A stretch of DNA of 64,000 nucleotides from Rhexocercosporidium sp. MPI-PUGE-AT-0058 (lineage: Eukaryota; Ascomycota; Leotiomycetes; Helotiales). The stretch lies in NCBI GenBank assembly GCA_020746875.1, contig JAGTJL010000047.1, positions 1 to 64,000 on the forward strand. Reading direction: 5' to 3'. The translations under genes and the position numbers were made by a program. The notes below the pieces were generated by a model, which saw only the letters and a program-made list of their open reading frames with translations, did not search any database and was not told the origin of the DNA. This document shows, piece after piece, positions 35,873 to 47,930 of the stretch; position 1 is the first letter of the stretch; each line of letters starts with the position of its first letter.

Positions 35873-36705
35873 TTTTAAGCTTGTCTCGATTGAGTTTAGC
35901 TTTAATTCCTTTAAGCGATTTTATCACTTATAATGATTTATTAGACTATTTTAGTCTTAAACTTTATTTAAGTCTTTATAACCTCACTTTAAGGCTACCC
36001 TCCTTAATTTAATATGCCCTGAATCGATATAAAATCGATATTTAAGGTAAAAAGTCTTATTAAGGACTTATATATTACTTTACCGAGGGTTTCGCTTAGC
36101 TAGTATTATAATAGGGTTCTCAGCGGGTCTGCTTAGGCTCTTATTATAACGCTAGCGCCATTATTAGCTTGGTTTTTCTCACAGGAATTAATAAGCTTAA
36201 CTAGTTATAACCCTCTCCGAGAATGGCTTCTTATATAGTTAAAAAAGCCTAAAAACCCTCTGTAATTTGTGTTAAACTAATAACGATTTGGACAGCCACT
36301 CCCTAATATAAGCTACGCTAGCACGCTACTTATAACTATTGCTAGCGCCGTAAAAGGTATAAGCGCCTAAGAATAAGAAGTTTATTATAAGACCTAGAAC
36401 CGCAATTTAAGTAGCTACGCACGCTTATAACGTTTAAGGACCGCTAAGTTATAATTTCCCTAAGGTTTAGTCTCAGGGTCAAAGGCCTCGGGTCCGTAAT
36501 ACGTCCTAATCGAGTTAATAAGGGCTCAAAAGGGTCTAGCTTACTTCAGTCAAGAAAAGCTAATATAGCTTTATCGACAAGCGTTTAAACGGAAGTAGCC
36601 GAAGCAGTATTAGCCGAGAAAGCTTAGCTTAGTCGTCTCGATCGGGAAATGTGTGTCGGTAACTAATATTATTAGCCGCCTTAGCGAATTGCCGAATTGC
36701 TACTA

Positions 36706-36979
36706 TATGAGAATATGCGAGCTAATCAGAGTGAGGAAGCGCAGTAGGTGAGGACACGTGATCAAAGACAAAGTAGAATTGCTTGCTTGCTTAAAGAGCT
36801 AGAAGAGCTCTTCGGTAGTTATATACAAAATAATAGCTTCTCTAGAAGCTTTTACGAGCTACGTAATTGAATATAAGCGTAATTTCCCGGAATACGAAGG
36901 TAATTTCCGGGCCGCGTAAGCAGTGGAAACCCCTTCGGCTATTCTAGGGTAGAATCGGCACGAGTTACCGAAGTGAAAT
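36706..36979 (-). repeat. 5' LTR of A1, split by Copia-3 (LTR-A copy 3)
   Basis: Begins tatgagaat (TG start mutated) and aligns with LTR-A copies 1 and 2. It is cut at gaaat by Copia-3 and its last bases, ccaaca, lie at 44427-44432. The left neighbour (minus-strand downstream side) begins tagtagcaattcgg, a possible primer-binding site starting TGG with one RIP change, but I cannot assign the tRNA. Confidence 0.85.
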
Positions 36980-37175
36980 TGTCGTGCAGGTTATAGTTAG
37001 TTGGCTAAGCGAGCCCAATCAAGACTACCAAAACCATAGCGCCAGTAAGCTCCCCTATTCAGGGAGCTTAAATGCGCCATATATAATAATACAACAACAA
37101 ATATATACGCAACTGCGCAGCCTTTAATTGACTTAATATTCGCTTTTATAAAGCCTCAAGGTATATTGCATAATA
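36980..37175 (+). repeat. 5' LTR of Copia-3
   Basis: 196 bp. Its first 110 bp are nearly free of RIP changes, whereas its inner end (ttttataaagcctcaaggtat...) carries several C-to-T and G-to-A changes relative to the 3' LTR. Confidence 0.92.
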
Positions 37176-37176
37176 A

Positions 37177-37188
37177 TTATGAGCCCCG
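37177..37188 (+). promoter_or_regulatory. Primer-binding site, initiator tRNA-Met anticodon half type
   Basis: One base after the LTR is ttatgagccccg. Its complement contains ctcataa, the anticodon loop of initiator tRNA-Met (CAU). Copia elements of flies and several fungi prime reverse transcription from this cleaved half-tRNA. The match is short, with the first bases probably altered by RIP. Confidence 0.6.
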
Positions 37189-37199
37189 TGAGCTGTAAA

Positions 37200-40100
37200 A
37201 GCTTCCCAGTCGCATACACACGCCGACGTAGCTCTACAAAAGCATTTTACACCGCTATTTAAAAGCTATCGCAATTCTTTAAACTCGTCGACAACTCTCA
37301 AACTACCAAATATACTCGACGCTATATTATTAATATACTTTAAACAGACAATATCACTCTCAAAACTACTTACGGATTATACCTTAAAAGCACAAAAGAA
37401 TTAAGCGATATAACACCTGCAATTAAATTTCTATACTACGTTTATAAATGCACTAAATATAATAAACCCTACAGCTCCTGCAACAGGCCATATTCCAGAA
37501 CTCCGACTAAAGGCTCTAACGCTTAAGAGCACCGCTTAATAAGTAGCAAAGACACAATTAAACTAATATTATACTAATGTTATAGCTTAGAAAACAGCAA
37601 ACCTACAGCCGTCTTTAACGCCTAAGTCGTCCGATAAAGATACTTTAATAAAAGGAACAAGTCCAAAAGAAGTTAATTTACTTCTTTACCCGATAATTGC
37701 AAAAATATAATAAATCTATATAATATAAGCTAAGGAATATCAGTACACGCTAGCTAAATAAACGAGCTAAAATAATAAATATATAACTTTATATAATTAG
37801 CTCTCCGAAACGGTAGACGATTCGCTTTTAAATTCTACGATTAAGGAACTGGCCGGCAAAAGCGAATTAAGCATACAATCGTTAATTAATATACTTTAAC
37901 GCGATATAATACCGTCAAAATCGTCGGTTCTTATTATTATAATTACAGAATATAAAAAGGTTTTAAAAGAAGTATATAAAAGAAAAGTCAATATTAATTA
38001 ATAAATAAAAGATTTCTTGAAAGCTTACAGGAATACTAAGGCGTACGATATACCTGACGTTAAAGGCATTATAACTCTAAAGAAGTAGCTACGTGCGGTA
38101 AGAGCTCATATACATCCAGATTAAGCAAATCTTATCCTTAGTATAATCATACGCGACGATTAACTTAAAAAAGAGTATAAGTTTACCTTTAATAATTATA
38201 TACAAATATTCTCCGACATAAATTAAGAGTATACTATATTTAAGAAGCTTAAGCGTCAAAGAGAAGGAGGCGGTCAATATTCAACCCTTAAAAGAATTAA
38301 TATTAATGCGTCAAATACAAGCTCTAACAGATCTCGCTCTCGAAGCTAAGGTAATTTATGCCTATACGATATAAATAATAAGTATTTCTTTAAGCCGCTT
38401 AAGTATTAAAGACTACGTTATACAGTTGACGGAACGACTTTTAAAAGTATAAAACATATACTAAATACTAATAAAGTATTAATAACCCGCAAAAAGTTAA
38501 AAATTATAAATTTTAAAGAGCTTAAAATAATTATAATTAAAGAAGAATAAAAGTATATAACAGTCGCTAAAATCATTAAAGCCAACTATAATAACAACTT
38601 TAAACCTACTACAAATACCAAATCAACTAATGCCGTTATACTTATAAGTAATAAAAGTAAAGGCAAAGCTTCATAAAATAGTTTAAATATTAATATAATT
38701 ATAATCGACCCAAAGCTCCTCGACGACATACTCTGCGATAGTATTTTAAATCTTAGTATTTATACTACTATAAAGTTCTAACGCCACCTTCTGTTAAACA
38801 GCACGCTTATTAATAATTACGATGCTATTTACTTAATTAATAGTATTAATAAACTCGTCCTCGACAGTTTCAAACGTATTATAAGAAATATAATTAATAC
38901 TAATACTTCAAGTTTAATAATTATTAGTAAAAATATACGTATCTTCGAAAACGTTTTATATAATCTTAAAGGATTACATATTCGAAATCTAATATTAAGC
39001 AACGTGGCTATTATGAAAGGATTTAACGTTAATATTATTTCTGAGAGCTTCTTCGCACAGTCGAGGGTGTAATATAATAATATTAATACGACTTTACGAG
39101 TAAGCAGTGCTGAAAATAGTTATATAATAAGAAACTTATAGCGCAGGTAAAACTTTATAATATTTAAATACAAGCTTATTAACAACTGCTCGCGCTTTCT
39201 ATAATTATATGCCTTCATAAAAGCTCGTAAATCTCTTATTATAATAATATACTTAATAATTAATAAACGATTACATCCTTTTAAGAAGTATACTTTTCAA
39301 TTAATATACAGTTTCCTACGACCCCGGAGCGATATAGTATAGATATAATACTTACGCGCCGGTTACTTTAGTAAAATAGCTTTAAAAGCTTTAATAAAGC
39401 ATATACGCAATATTCAAATCGATAGAATTACGCGTATAAAATGCGAAAGTTATATTATAATATACTTAAATTAATAATTATCGCGTAAAGAATTAAATAA
39501 CAAGTCCCCGAGACTTTTCTTCAGAATCGCATAGGACCTGTTTGATTACCTTATAGGTTATAATAGGATATATTAATTATTATTAATTAAAGACGAATAT
39601 AATAGAAAGCTTTTCGCATTTACGCTTATTAATAAATTCTAAGATTTTATTATAAGCGTGCTTAAAACGTTTAAGATATAGACTAAACGCTAATACGGTC
39701 TTATTATATATAAAATCAGGTCTGATAACGATACGTCGGTAATCAGTATAAAATACTGAATAAAGTATAATTAATAAGTATTAAACAGTAGTATAAAATT
39801 AGAGCTTACTCTGGTTTATACGTATGAGCCGAATAAGAATATAAAAAGAGCTAGCGAAGAGCTTATTACCAAAGCTTTAAAAATAATAATAAGTGTTAAC
39901 TTATTATTTAAACTATAGCCGGAAGCTGTTTTAATAACTGCGTATTTTTATAATATATCGCTACTTATTAAAAAAGCTATATAATCGCTAAACGAAGTGC
40001 TAAAGATATAGTTTAAATAATATTTTCAATAGTACGACTTAAAGGTAATAAAAAGACTGCTAGTCGATTTAAGGCCTGATTAAAGTAATATCTTTACGTA

Positions 40101-42960
40101 TAATGCTAAAGCTTACGCGATAATTAAAGACCGACAAGCTCTTCGTAATAAAAGAAGCTTTAAGGTCAACTTTAGAAGGCATGTTAAATACTTAATTAGC
40201 TACTACGCAATTAATATATATAAAATCTAAATACCTTAGCTAAAGTATATAATACGTACTTAAAACGTTATTTTTGATAAGGTATAATTCTATAATAAGC
40301 AGGTAGTAATCGGCCAATTATTGCTAATACTTAAATAAGTCGTTAATATACTTGTAAAGCCTAAAGCCGCTTAAGACGCCGAGTTAGTCATCGAATACGT
40401 AAAAGACAAATATATATAAGCTAAAAATAATATTAAATTAGACGAGCTCTTATTTAATTTAATAAAAGTCGACGAAGTTTTTAAAGAAATAATTCTATAC
40501 GCAACTACAAAGCTTACAATTCTGGAGGAGGCGGGACTGCTTGTTCCACGAGAGCACTAAAATAAGCTAGTTTTTTTAAATTCATAAGTTAATACGTTAA
40601 AAGATAATATAAAGCTTAATAATAACGATACAAATATTCTAATAATATCAAAAAGCTTAAGCATATTAAAATAGATTTAAAGTTAAATACGACGAAACGA
40701 ATATTTCGAGCTTAAAAAGAGTATTACAAATAAAAAATAATTACTTTAGATTAAAAGTACGTATAATTCAATATCTCAAGTTATAATTTAAAATAAATTA
40801 TAAGACAACCAGAGTCAATTATTACGCCAAATTAAAGCAACTAATATAAGCTTAGGAAATGCTTTAAAACACGAAAATACCTCGTTAGAAGAAGATTACG
40901 GCGAGCCTGAAAAAGATTAATAATTCTTTTTAGAAAATATATCGTCGGATATATTATTATAATATCTTTTAAAAAATAATATAACTCAAGAGACTCTCGA
41001 CGAAATATTCTAAGTATTAAACTAAAGTCAACTGCGCTTTATTACTCGAGCTCAGCAGAGACGTTAAGTAAGAAAAGTAATATAATTAAATAAACGGTTT
41101 AAAAAAAAGCTAAGAATATATTTTTTTATGATAAAAGAATTCTTGAACGCCGAATTTATAAATTAAATAAATAAAAATCATACGTATATCGTATTTTTTA
41201 TTACGATATTCTGAAATAATAAAATAACGCGTGAAAATAAAAAAGATTACGAAACTATATATATTATATTTGCAATTATAGTTAGTAGCGAATCGATTAG
41301 AGTACAGGTAATTATAAGTTTTAAATTAATATAATTATATTAAGTAAAGCTCCCACGAGCACCAAAATACTAAAAGGATTTAAAACAGTACTTATAAGAA
41401 GAATACTTTAAAGAGAACGCGCGTAAAAAAATAGAGAATCTCTAAGCTAAAAAGTGCTAGTATATCGTACTAAAAGCAGATGCGAAGATAACGCTTATAT
41501 TATTAAAATAAGTATTTACTTATAAAATTAATTCAGCGGGATAGCTTATACGTACTAAATCGCGAGTCGTTGCTAAAGGTGATTTACAAGAAGATATTAT
41601 AATATTCTCTATATACGCTTTTACGCTAGCAGTAAAGTCTTTCCGCGTCGTAATAACTATAGTAATATAATTTAACTTAAAAATTAAATAATACGACGTC
41701 GTAAATGCGTTTATTAATACAGAACGAGACGAACGAAGTATATTTATTTATTATTATTTCTTTAACGGTTTTAAACAGCCCGGCATAATTATGAAGATCG
41801 ATAAAGCCTTATATGGCCTCCGCGATTTTTTAACTTTATAATATAGCGACTTCTTAATTATACTCAAAAGCCTTAATCTTGTATTACTTATAAAAGAGCT
41901 TTATATTTTTACGAACGATAAGCGAATAATATTTATGGCCTTTTACGTAGACGACATATAAATATTATATTATAACTCAAACCTCTTTATAATAACTAAA
42001 ATCATTAATAACTTAAATAACGCTTACGAACTTATTATAATAAGAAATATAAAATGATTCTTAGGAGTGCAAATTGTACGTGATAAATATGCGAAGACAG
42101 TTACGCTTGTTTATAATACGTATATAAAGAAAGTAATTTAAAAATTCAACTTAGCAGATAGCAATTACCCGAGCATTCTTTTACTATATTACGACTTAGC
42201 TAAGAATACCGCTAAAGTAATTATAAACTAAGTTAAAGAGTATTAAGAGAAAGTCGGTTTTATATTATATTTAGTTATTATATTTAAATTAAATATAGCT
42301 TTTATAGCTTTATAATTATCGCATTTCTTAACGAACCTGAGTTAAAAGCACTTATAAGCTGTAAATTAGATTATATGCTACTTTTTTAAAATACGCTTCT
42401 TAAGTATTATTTATAATTATTAAAAGAGCGAAACGCAGCTTATAATAGCTTCTAATGCTTTTTTTGCAAATGATTTAAAAATTAAGCGTTCTTTATAAAA
42501 GCTTATCATTATTTTATTCGGGGGTGCTATATTATAGATAATAATTAAATAAGATATAATTACTACTTCGATAACTGAAGCTAAGCTTTTAAGAGTAGAG
42601 CGAACTGTAAAGATAGTTATAGTATTGCAAAGGCTTTTTGCGGAGATGTATTTTAATATAAGGTACTTTTAAAATATCTTTTATAATAACTAATAAACGA
42701 TTAAGCTCATAATTAAAGAAAATTAACGTATATTAACTAAGCTTAAGCACGTTAATATTCAAAACATATGGCTACGCCAAGAGTATTAAAAAAGAAGTTT
42801 TAAAATTATATACTTATTTATAAATAAAATATACGCTAATAGCCTTATTAAAAACTTTCTACGATAGAAGTTTAAGACTTTTATCATATTGCTTAATCTG
42901 TAAGACGCTAAAGCGTCGGTAAAAAAGCTTAATTAAAGCTTATACCTTATTATAAATATA
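37200..42960 (+). pseudogene. Copia-3 gag-pol, RIP-inactivated
   Basis: Gag-like sequence lies at about 37250-38700. Integrase: RSDNDT near 39720 (the core Asp of the DDE motif) and PEAVLITAYFYNIS near 39920. Reverse transcriptase: LPRAPKY near 41345; VVAKG near 41566; NAFINTERDERSIF near 41710; IDKALYGLRDF near 41800; and an intact YVDD at 41944-41955. RNase H: ITEAKLLRVER near 42570, corresponding to the STTEAEY block. Stops are frequent, chiefly at Gln and Trp codons. No full-length protein is possible. Confidence 0.85.
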
Positions 42961-43059
42961 CTTTCTTATTTTCTTTTATATTTTAAAGTACTTTTTAAGT
43001 TAATATAATCACGTAAAATATATTTCTTTTTAAATTATTAAAAAGTAAGAATTCTATTC

Positions 43060-43856
43060 CGGCCGAAGTTATAATTAAACTAACGCAAGTAAATACAAAA
43101 GGGCCTGTTCTTAAGCTGCTTATAAAGTAATAAATCATAATTCTGAAGAGGCACGTTCCCAAGCCGCTATTAAGTCGCGAACTAAATTATTAATAAATCT
43201 ACTAGCTTTACTAGCAACTCTTTAATACGGCGGCGGCGGGCGGCTATATTACCAGCAATAGCACCAGTACCAGCATTAACCCAAGCAAATAAGAAGATTA
43301 AGCGGGGGGCGAGGGCAAGGACGACGGGGGCGGGGGCCGGGACGGAGGCGATAATAGTAATTAAATAATTAAAGTCAGATTCTTTAAAGTTATTTATAAA
43401 GATAAAATAAATATATCAGGCGCAGTAAGAGTATTATAGATTAAAGCTTAAAAGTTTCTTAATTATTATTTAAAGTTAGCTAATTTTAAAATACAAAAAT
43501 TAAAGCCAAACTTACGCGAGTGCGAGAGGCATTACGCTTTTTTTCCATAAAAGCGGCAAAAGTTACCGCGATAGCAGGCCTAATAGGATTAATATAATTA
43601 TAATTCTGGCTATAGTACCGAAAGCACCGAGCCGAATTAGCAGTATCTTAATAAATATTAATAAGAAAATCATCTTTTAAAGCAGCTTTAACGCATGCCG
43701 AGCAGGGGACTTTCTTATTAGCACTTGCCTTAGCACGCCGGCAAGCGGGAGTAATAAGGGCGGCAGGGGCGGCAGGAGAAGGCGCAGGAGAAGGAGTGCG
43801 AAGGCGACGGCGAAGGGGAAGGCGAGGAGCGGCGGCAGGCTATTATAATTAATTAA
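43060..43856 (-). pseudogene. Antisense Cys-containing coding stretch in Copia-3 3' region
   Basis: Read on the minus strand, GC-rich tracts at 43733-43840 and 43222-43355 encode Ala/Pro/Arg-rich segments. The first leads into KKVPCSACVKAALKDDF (CSAC codons 43693-43704) and SARCFRYYSQNYNYI, where Tyr residues may replace Cys by G-to-A change, then AVTFAAFMEKKRNASRTR. The second, in another frame, leads into INNLVRDLIAAWERASSEL. Stops in these frames sit at Gln/Trp codons. A CxxC pair followed by further Cys-like positions suggests a zinc-binding protein, but I do not recognise the family. Position (after pol, opposite strand) suggests an extra or captured gene, or a host sequence. Confidence 0.4.
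43222..43355. repeat. GC-rich low-complexity tract
   Basis: Runs of ggcggc and gggggcgggggccggg type in an otherwise RIP-degraded element. A similar tract is at 43733-43840. The two flank the cysteine-containing antisense frame. Confidence 0.7.
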
Positions 43857-44213
43857 TATGCTTTAATTCACTTAATCTCTCGATCTTTTAACTCAGAAAA
43901 CGTCGAAAATTAAACTTAAAGATATAAAAGATAAAAAGAAATATACTTTTTTAGCTGCGCGAATAACAGCGAAGTTAGAAAGGCGGGAGGCATAAGCGGC
44001 TAATTTAGCGGCAGAGACACGATTTATTTTTGAATTTAATATACTTATAAAAAGAAGTTACGAGAAGGAAGCTATTTATATACTCTTGCTTATACGTTAA
44101 ATATATTTGCTTTAATTATTAATTATCACTTTTCCTTATTATCTGTCGTTTTATTATTATCTATTATATTTATTATATACTTATTTACTTCGCTAAAACT
44201 ACGTATTATCTTT

Positions 44214-44225
44214 AGCGAGGGGGTG
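44214..44225 (+). promoter_or_regulatory. Polypurine tract of Copia-3
   Basis: agcgagggggtg immediately before the 3' LTR, the expected plus-strand primer site. Confidence 0.7.
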
Positions 44226-44421
44226 TATCGTGTAAGTTATAATTAATTAGCTAAGCGAGCCTAATCAAGACTACTAAAACCATAACGCTAATAAGCTCCC
44301 TTATTCAAGGAGCTTAAATGCGCCATATGTAATAATATAACAACAAATATATACGCAACTGCGCAGCCTTCAATTGACTTAATATTCGCCTCTGTGGAGC
44401 CTCAAGGTATGTTGCACGATA
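44226..44421 (+). repeat. 3' LTR of Copia-3
   Basis: 196 bp. Its inner (left) part is RIP-mutated (tatcgtgtaagttat) but its outer 60 bp (gcctctgtggagcctcaagg) are undamaged, the mirror image of the 5' LTR. Confidence 0.92.
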
Positions 44422-44432
44422 GAAATCCAACA

Positions 44433-44478
44433 CGCCCTCTTAATAAGTGATGTAATAGCTTTATAAGCTTATATATAA
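44433..44478 (-). repeat. Truncated second A-type interior beside the shared LTR
   Basis: Matches 30957-31003, the interior next to the 3' LTR of A1: cgccctcttaataagtga, then gtaatagctttataagctta. It should not lie outside the 5' LTR of A1, so the right LTR of A1 seems to be shared with another A-family copy (tandem arrangement), which is cut off by LTR-B at 44479. Confidence 0.7.
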
Positions 44479-44713
44479 TGTGGAAGGGAAAACACTAAGC
44501 ACATAACAAGAGGGTAATAAAGCAAGTGCCGGAAGGTAAACGTAAGAAATACCTATTTAATAAATACTAAAGATATTACATATTTAAGGAATATAATTTA
44601 TTAAGAAAGAGAAGAGGTATAATTTAATAAAAAGGAAAAGTTATAATAATAAAAATCGTTATTATTATTAAAAGATATTACTTTAAAGGCTCTCTTAAAT
44701 ATAATAAGATATA
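44479..44713. repeat. LTR-B family copy 2
   Basis: About 235 bp, tgtggaagggaaaacac to ...aataagatata, matching 26773-27005 end to end. Less mutated than copy 1. Any internal region would lie to the right. Confidence 0.65.
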
Positions 44714-46539
44714 GCTTAATTACGTGACAAATAGATTTCTAAGGTTAACCTTATTATATACGTCCTCTCTTTAAAAAACTCATGCTCGACCTCGAGTAAA
44801 GAAGTAATAATTAATATTACGGCTTTAAAACTTTAAATACTTAAAGGAAAATGTGTTTAAGTAAGAATAAGTAAGTATTAAATGACTTATACCTTACCTT
44901 TAAAAGCAAACAATTATCTCGCTTAACACTTTTAAATATCGTCTTTTATTTTATTACTCTTTTTCCTTTTTAATAACTTTACTACTCTTTTTTATAATAT
45001 TCTTAAGGAAGCTTTGCGCGTCTTTTTACACTTATATTAGTCTTTTTATACTTCTTAACTCTTATTATATTGTTTTTGCCGCTTAAACTTGCCTTTTTAA
45101 ATATTATATTCGAGTAAACTTTAGCTTTAATAAAGTTAAAGTAATCCTTTTAAGACAAATCGGCGCATAATTAGTATTTTAAATAAGTTCTCGACTCCTT
45201 TCCTTAGGGCATAAAAACTGACTTTCCTTATAAAATAAAAATCGATCCTTATAACGCGTCGAATTCGTCGATATTTTCCTATACCTTAAGATGGCGTGTC
45301 TTTTTAACGACGTCGCTCTTTTTTTATACCTTTACTTTAACGAATTTTTCACAAATCTTTTTAACCTCTTAACGTTATTAAAAATAAAAGGAAATATATT
45401 AAGGGCATATTAAAAAAGCAAGAATATATAAATATATTAAGTTAAAAGTAAATAAGTAATTAGAGGACGGTCTTCTTACCTTTAAGGTTTAAAGCATAAT
45501 AAAGAAGTAAAAAGAAGTTAATTAAAGCATCTTTTTTATTAACTTAATTAAGTTTCTTTTTTACTTTTGTCTCTTTTTTTTTACTCTTACTTTTTTAATA
45601 AGTTAATATTAAATAATAACGAAGTCGGTTTTAAGTAGTTTCCTTTCCTTTTATTTTAATAATTATTATATTAAATAAAAGCGCCGATAATATCTTAATA
45701 ACTTTTTATTATATCTTCTTATTATTTTTTTAATAAATAAATAAATTATTGTAAGTAGCTGAGATTTATTATATTTAAAAGGGAAAGAGAAGAAATGCTA
45801 TGCTTTATATATTAACTTCGAGCTGCTTAGACTTCCTCGCGGTTTCTTTCTTTTTTTAGCGGTAGGTTATAAGGTAAAAGCTTTTTAAAAATAACTCTTA
45901 AAGCTTTAATAAGCTATAAGCTATTTTAAATTGCCTTTATCGTCGCTTTTCTTCGGCTTGCTTCTTATTATTAATTAGTTAAGAGGGGTAAGAGGCTAAA
46001 GGTAAGTTCTCTTTCGTTTAATATTATTAATTTCTAAATCTTAATAATCTTTTAATATAATTTAAAGACTTAAAGTAAAGGCGTAGCTTTAATTACTTTA
46101 TTAAAATAAAAAGTGTCTTTAACTTCGTTACTTATTTTAAGCCTTTATTAATTATATTATAAATAACTTTTAAATTAATACTATTGAGCTTTTCGGAAGT
46201 CCTCTTTTATTAAAGTAACCTCTTTTATTTAAAAGTAAAGTTCCTTTTTAAAGAATCTTATATTAATATAACTTTATAATAACTTTAAAAGTAATAAAAA
46301 CATACCCCGAACACCTTTATAAGCTAGTATAAGCTAAGCCGAATTTTAAGTTTAAGGAAAAAGTAAATATATCTTAAGAGTAAAAGTAATAATACTCTTT
46401 TTTAATTAATTAATATTTTTAATTTAAAGGTCCGAGGACTAATATTTAGTTAAAAAAAGCTCTTAACTTAAAGTCTAATTAATTTACTTAATAAGAAACA
46501 GCTCCATAAGGACAAAGTCAGAGGAACATTAATAAATAG
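44714..46539. other. AT-rich degraded sequence, no gene identified
   Basis: Stops in all frames. The minus strand from about 44950 to 45400 keeps Lys/Arg-rich protein-like sequence but no recognisable domain. Probably the interior of the LTR-B element or a further nested remnant. Confidence 0.4.
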
Positions 46540-47622
46540 CTTAAGTGCTTATAATAAGGTATTATAATTCCCTCGCGTATGGTATCAAAAGCTTTAGAAC
46601 ACTTTGATTAGTTGGGGTTGGCGTATGTTAGCCTACGACTTATATGTCTTTATTAATGACAGCACCGGGCTCATACTCGAAGTCCATGTGGACGACATAA
46701 AAGTTATGGGAAAGGATATTCAGGCAATCCTTGACTTTAAGACTTAGATCTTATAAACAGAGGGGGAGTGCTCCTAGTATTTAAGAATGTATGTAGAGTA
46801 GAAACCTGGGGAGATTCGTATCTATTAAAAACAATACATTGACTAGATTGTCGCCAAATACGGCTTTAGCTAAGCTGCACTAGCCAAAACGCCCCTCGAT
46901 AAAGATATTAAACTCGGAAATTAAGACGACTATATTGCCCATCTCAAATTTCGCATTAAATACTAGTCTAAGGTCGGATCACTTAACTTTATTAATAATC
47001 AGATAAGACCGGACATTGCCTTTGTTATAGGATATGTAGCTCGGTACGTATTTAATTCGAACCAAGCACATATGGATGTAGTGGATTGCATTTTTATATA
47101 CTTTAAAAATAATATAGGGAGAGGAAATGTTTATTTAGGCAAACACGGCCTTTAGCTTACGGAATTTGTAAACAGCGACTTCGCCGGGTGTGAAGACTCG
47201 CGTAGGTCCACTATTAGGTGGGTGTTCACACTTGCTGGTGGACCGGTATTGTGGTTATCTTAGAGATAGAAAACGGTGGCTACGTCAACTATAGATGTAG
47301 AGTATATTGTAGGTGTAGAAGCTGTGTGGATTCGTAACTTTATTAACGACTTTTGTATTCCGGGAGTCTATATCGACACAGTTCTACTATATATTAACAA
47401 TAACTCGGCCCTGAAGCTCACTAGAAATCCTGAATTTTACAGTGGGTCGAAACACATTGATGTTAAACACTATTTCATTTGTGAGAAAGTAGAAGAAGGA
47501 GTTATTACACTTAACGTGTTGACACGACGGATAATTTGGCTGATGTCTTTACCAAAGCCTTAGCAAAGCCCGTACATAAGGATTTAGTACATCATTTAAA
47601 CCTTTTGTTAGGGGGAGACTAT
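46540..47622 (+). pseudogene. Copia-4 RT/RNase H 3' portion, mildly RIP-mutated
   Basis: Starts abruptly within reverse transcriptase at FPRVWYQKL, then LISWGWRML, INDSTGLILEVHVDDIKVMG (catalytic HVDD, codons 46685-46696) and QYID-IVAKYGFS. RNase H spans about 46990-47600: RPDIAFVIGYVARYV, then VATSTIDVEYIVGVEAVWIR, an open stretch from 47276, and a C-terminal segment ending LADVFTKALAKP-like in a shifted frame. It is much closer to ordinary GC than the other copia copies. The 5' half of the element is missing. Followed by a purine-rich tract and a probable LTR. Confidence 0.85.
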
Positions 47623-47699
47623 AGACTCTAAGGTCGGATTAGGTTGTGGGATCCTTTGATGGCCACTGGCCCCTTTGGGTCCGTGGCATAGGGGGAGAG

Positions 47700-47930
47700 T
47701 TGGATCCCTGGTCACGTAATATGACTTATATGACCGTGAATCACGTGAGCTATACGTGACAACTATAAGTAGTTGTCCTTGCTCTTTAGATAGTTAGAAG
47801 AATTATCACACTTGTATCCTTAATTTAGAGCTTTAACTTAACGGTTGGGATATTACGGCCGCTCTCGAGATGACTAATAAGCCTGTTTTTGTGCATCTCG
47901 GTGTTAGCATCTTACTTTACAGGAAACGGC
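47700..47930 (+). repeat. Probable 3' LTR of Copia-4
   Basis: Follows agggggagag (polypurine tract, 47687-47698). Begins tggatccctggtcacg, contains tcacgtgagctatacgtgac and a TATA-like ctataagtagttgtc, as in many fungal copia LTRs. The right edge is uncertain; no second copy is in the window. Confidence 0.5.

Larger units (their letters stand above)
36980..44421 (+). mobile_element. Full-length Ty1/copia element (Copia-3)
   Basis: 7442 bp with two 196-bp LTRs (36980-37175 and 44226-44421), flanked by gaaat on both sides (36975-36979 and 44422-44426). Ends tgtcgtgca and ...gcacgata form a 9-bp inverted repeat with one RIP change. Plus-strand order is gag, protease, integrase, reverse transcriptase, RNase H. 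Inserted in the right LTR of A1, so younger than A1. Between RNase H (to about 42950) and the 3' LTR are 1.2 kb containing GC-rich patches and an antisense coding stretch. Confidence 0.92.
30648..44432 (-). mobile_element. Minus-strand Ty1/copia element A1 with two nested insertions
   Basis: Left LTR 30648-30956 (3' LTR of the element), interior 30957-36705, right LTR 36706-36979 continued at 44422-44432 after a nested element. Coding order on the minus strand is gag (from 35872), protease, integrase, reverse transcriptase, RNase H (to about 31000), so transcription ran leftwards. A polypurine tract (aagagggcg on the minus strand) abuts the left LTR. Two later insertions are clear: a 190-bp solo LTR at 31372 and complete Copia-3 at 36980. 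RIP damage is milder than in Copia-2. No matching target duplication was found at the outer ends. Confidence 0.85.
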
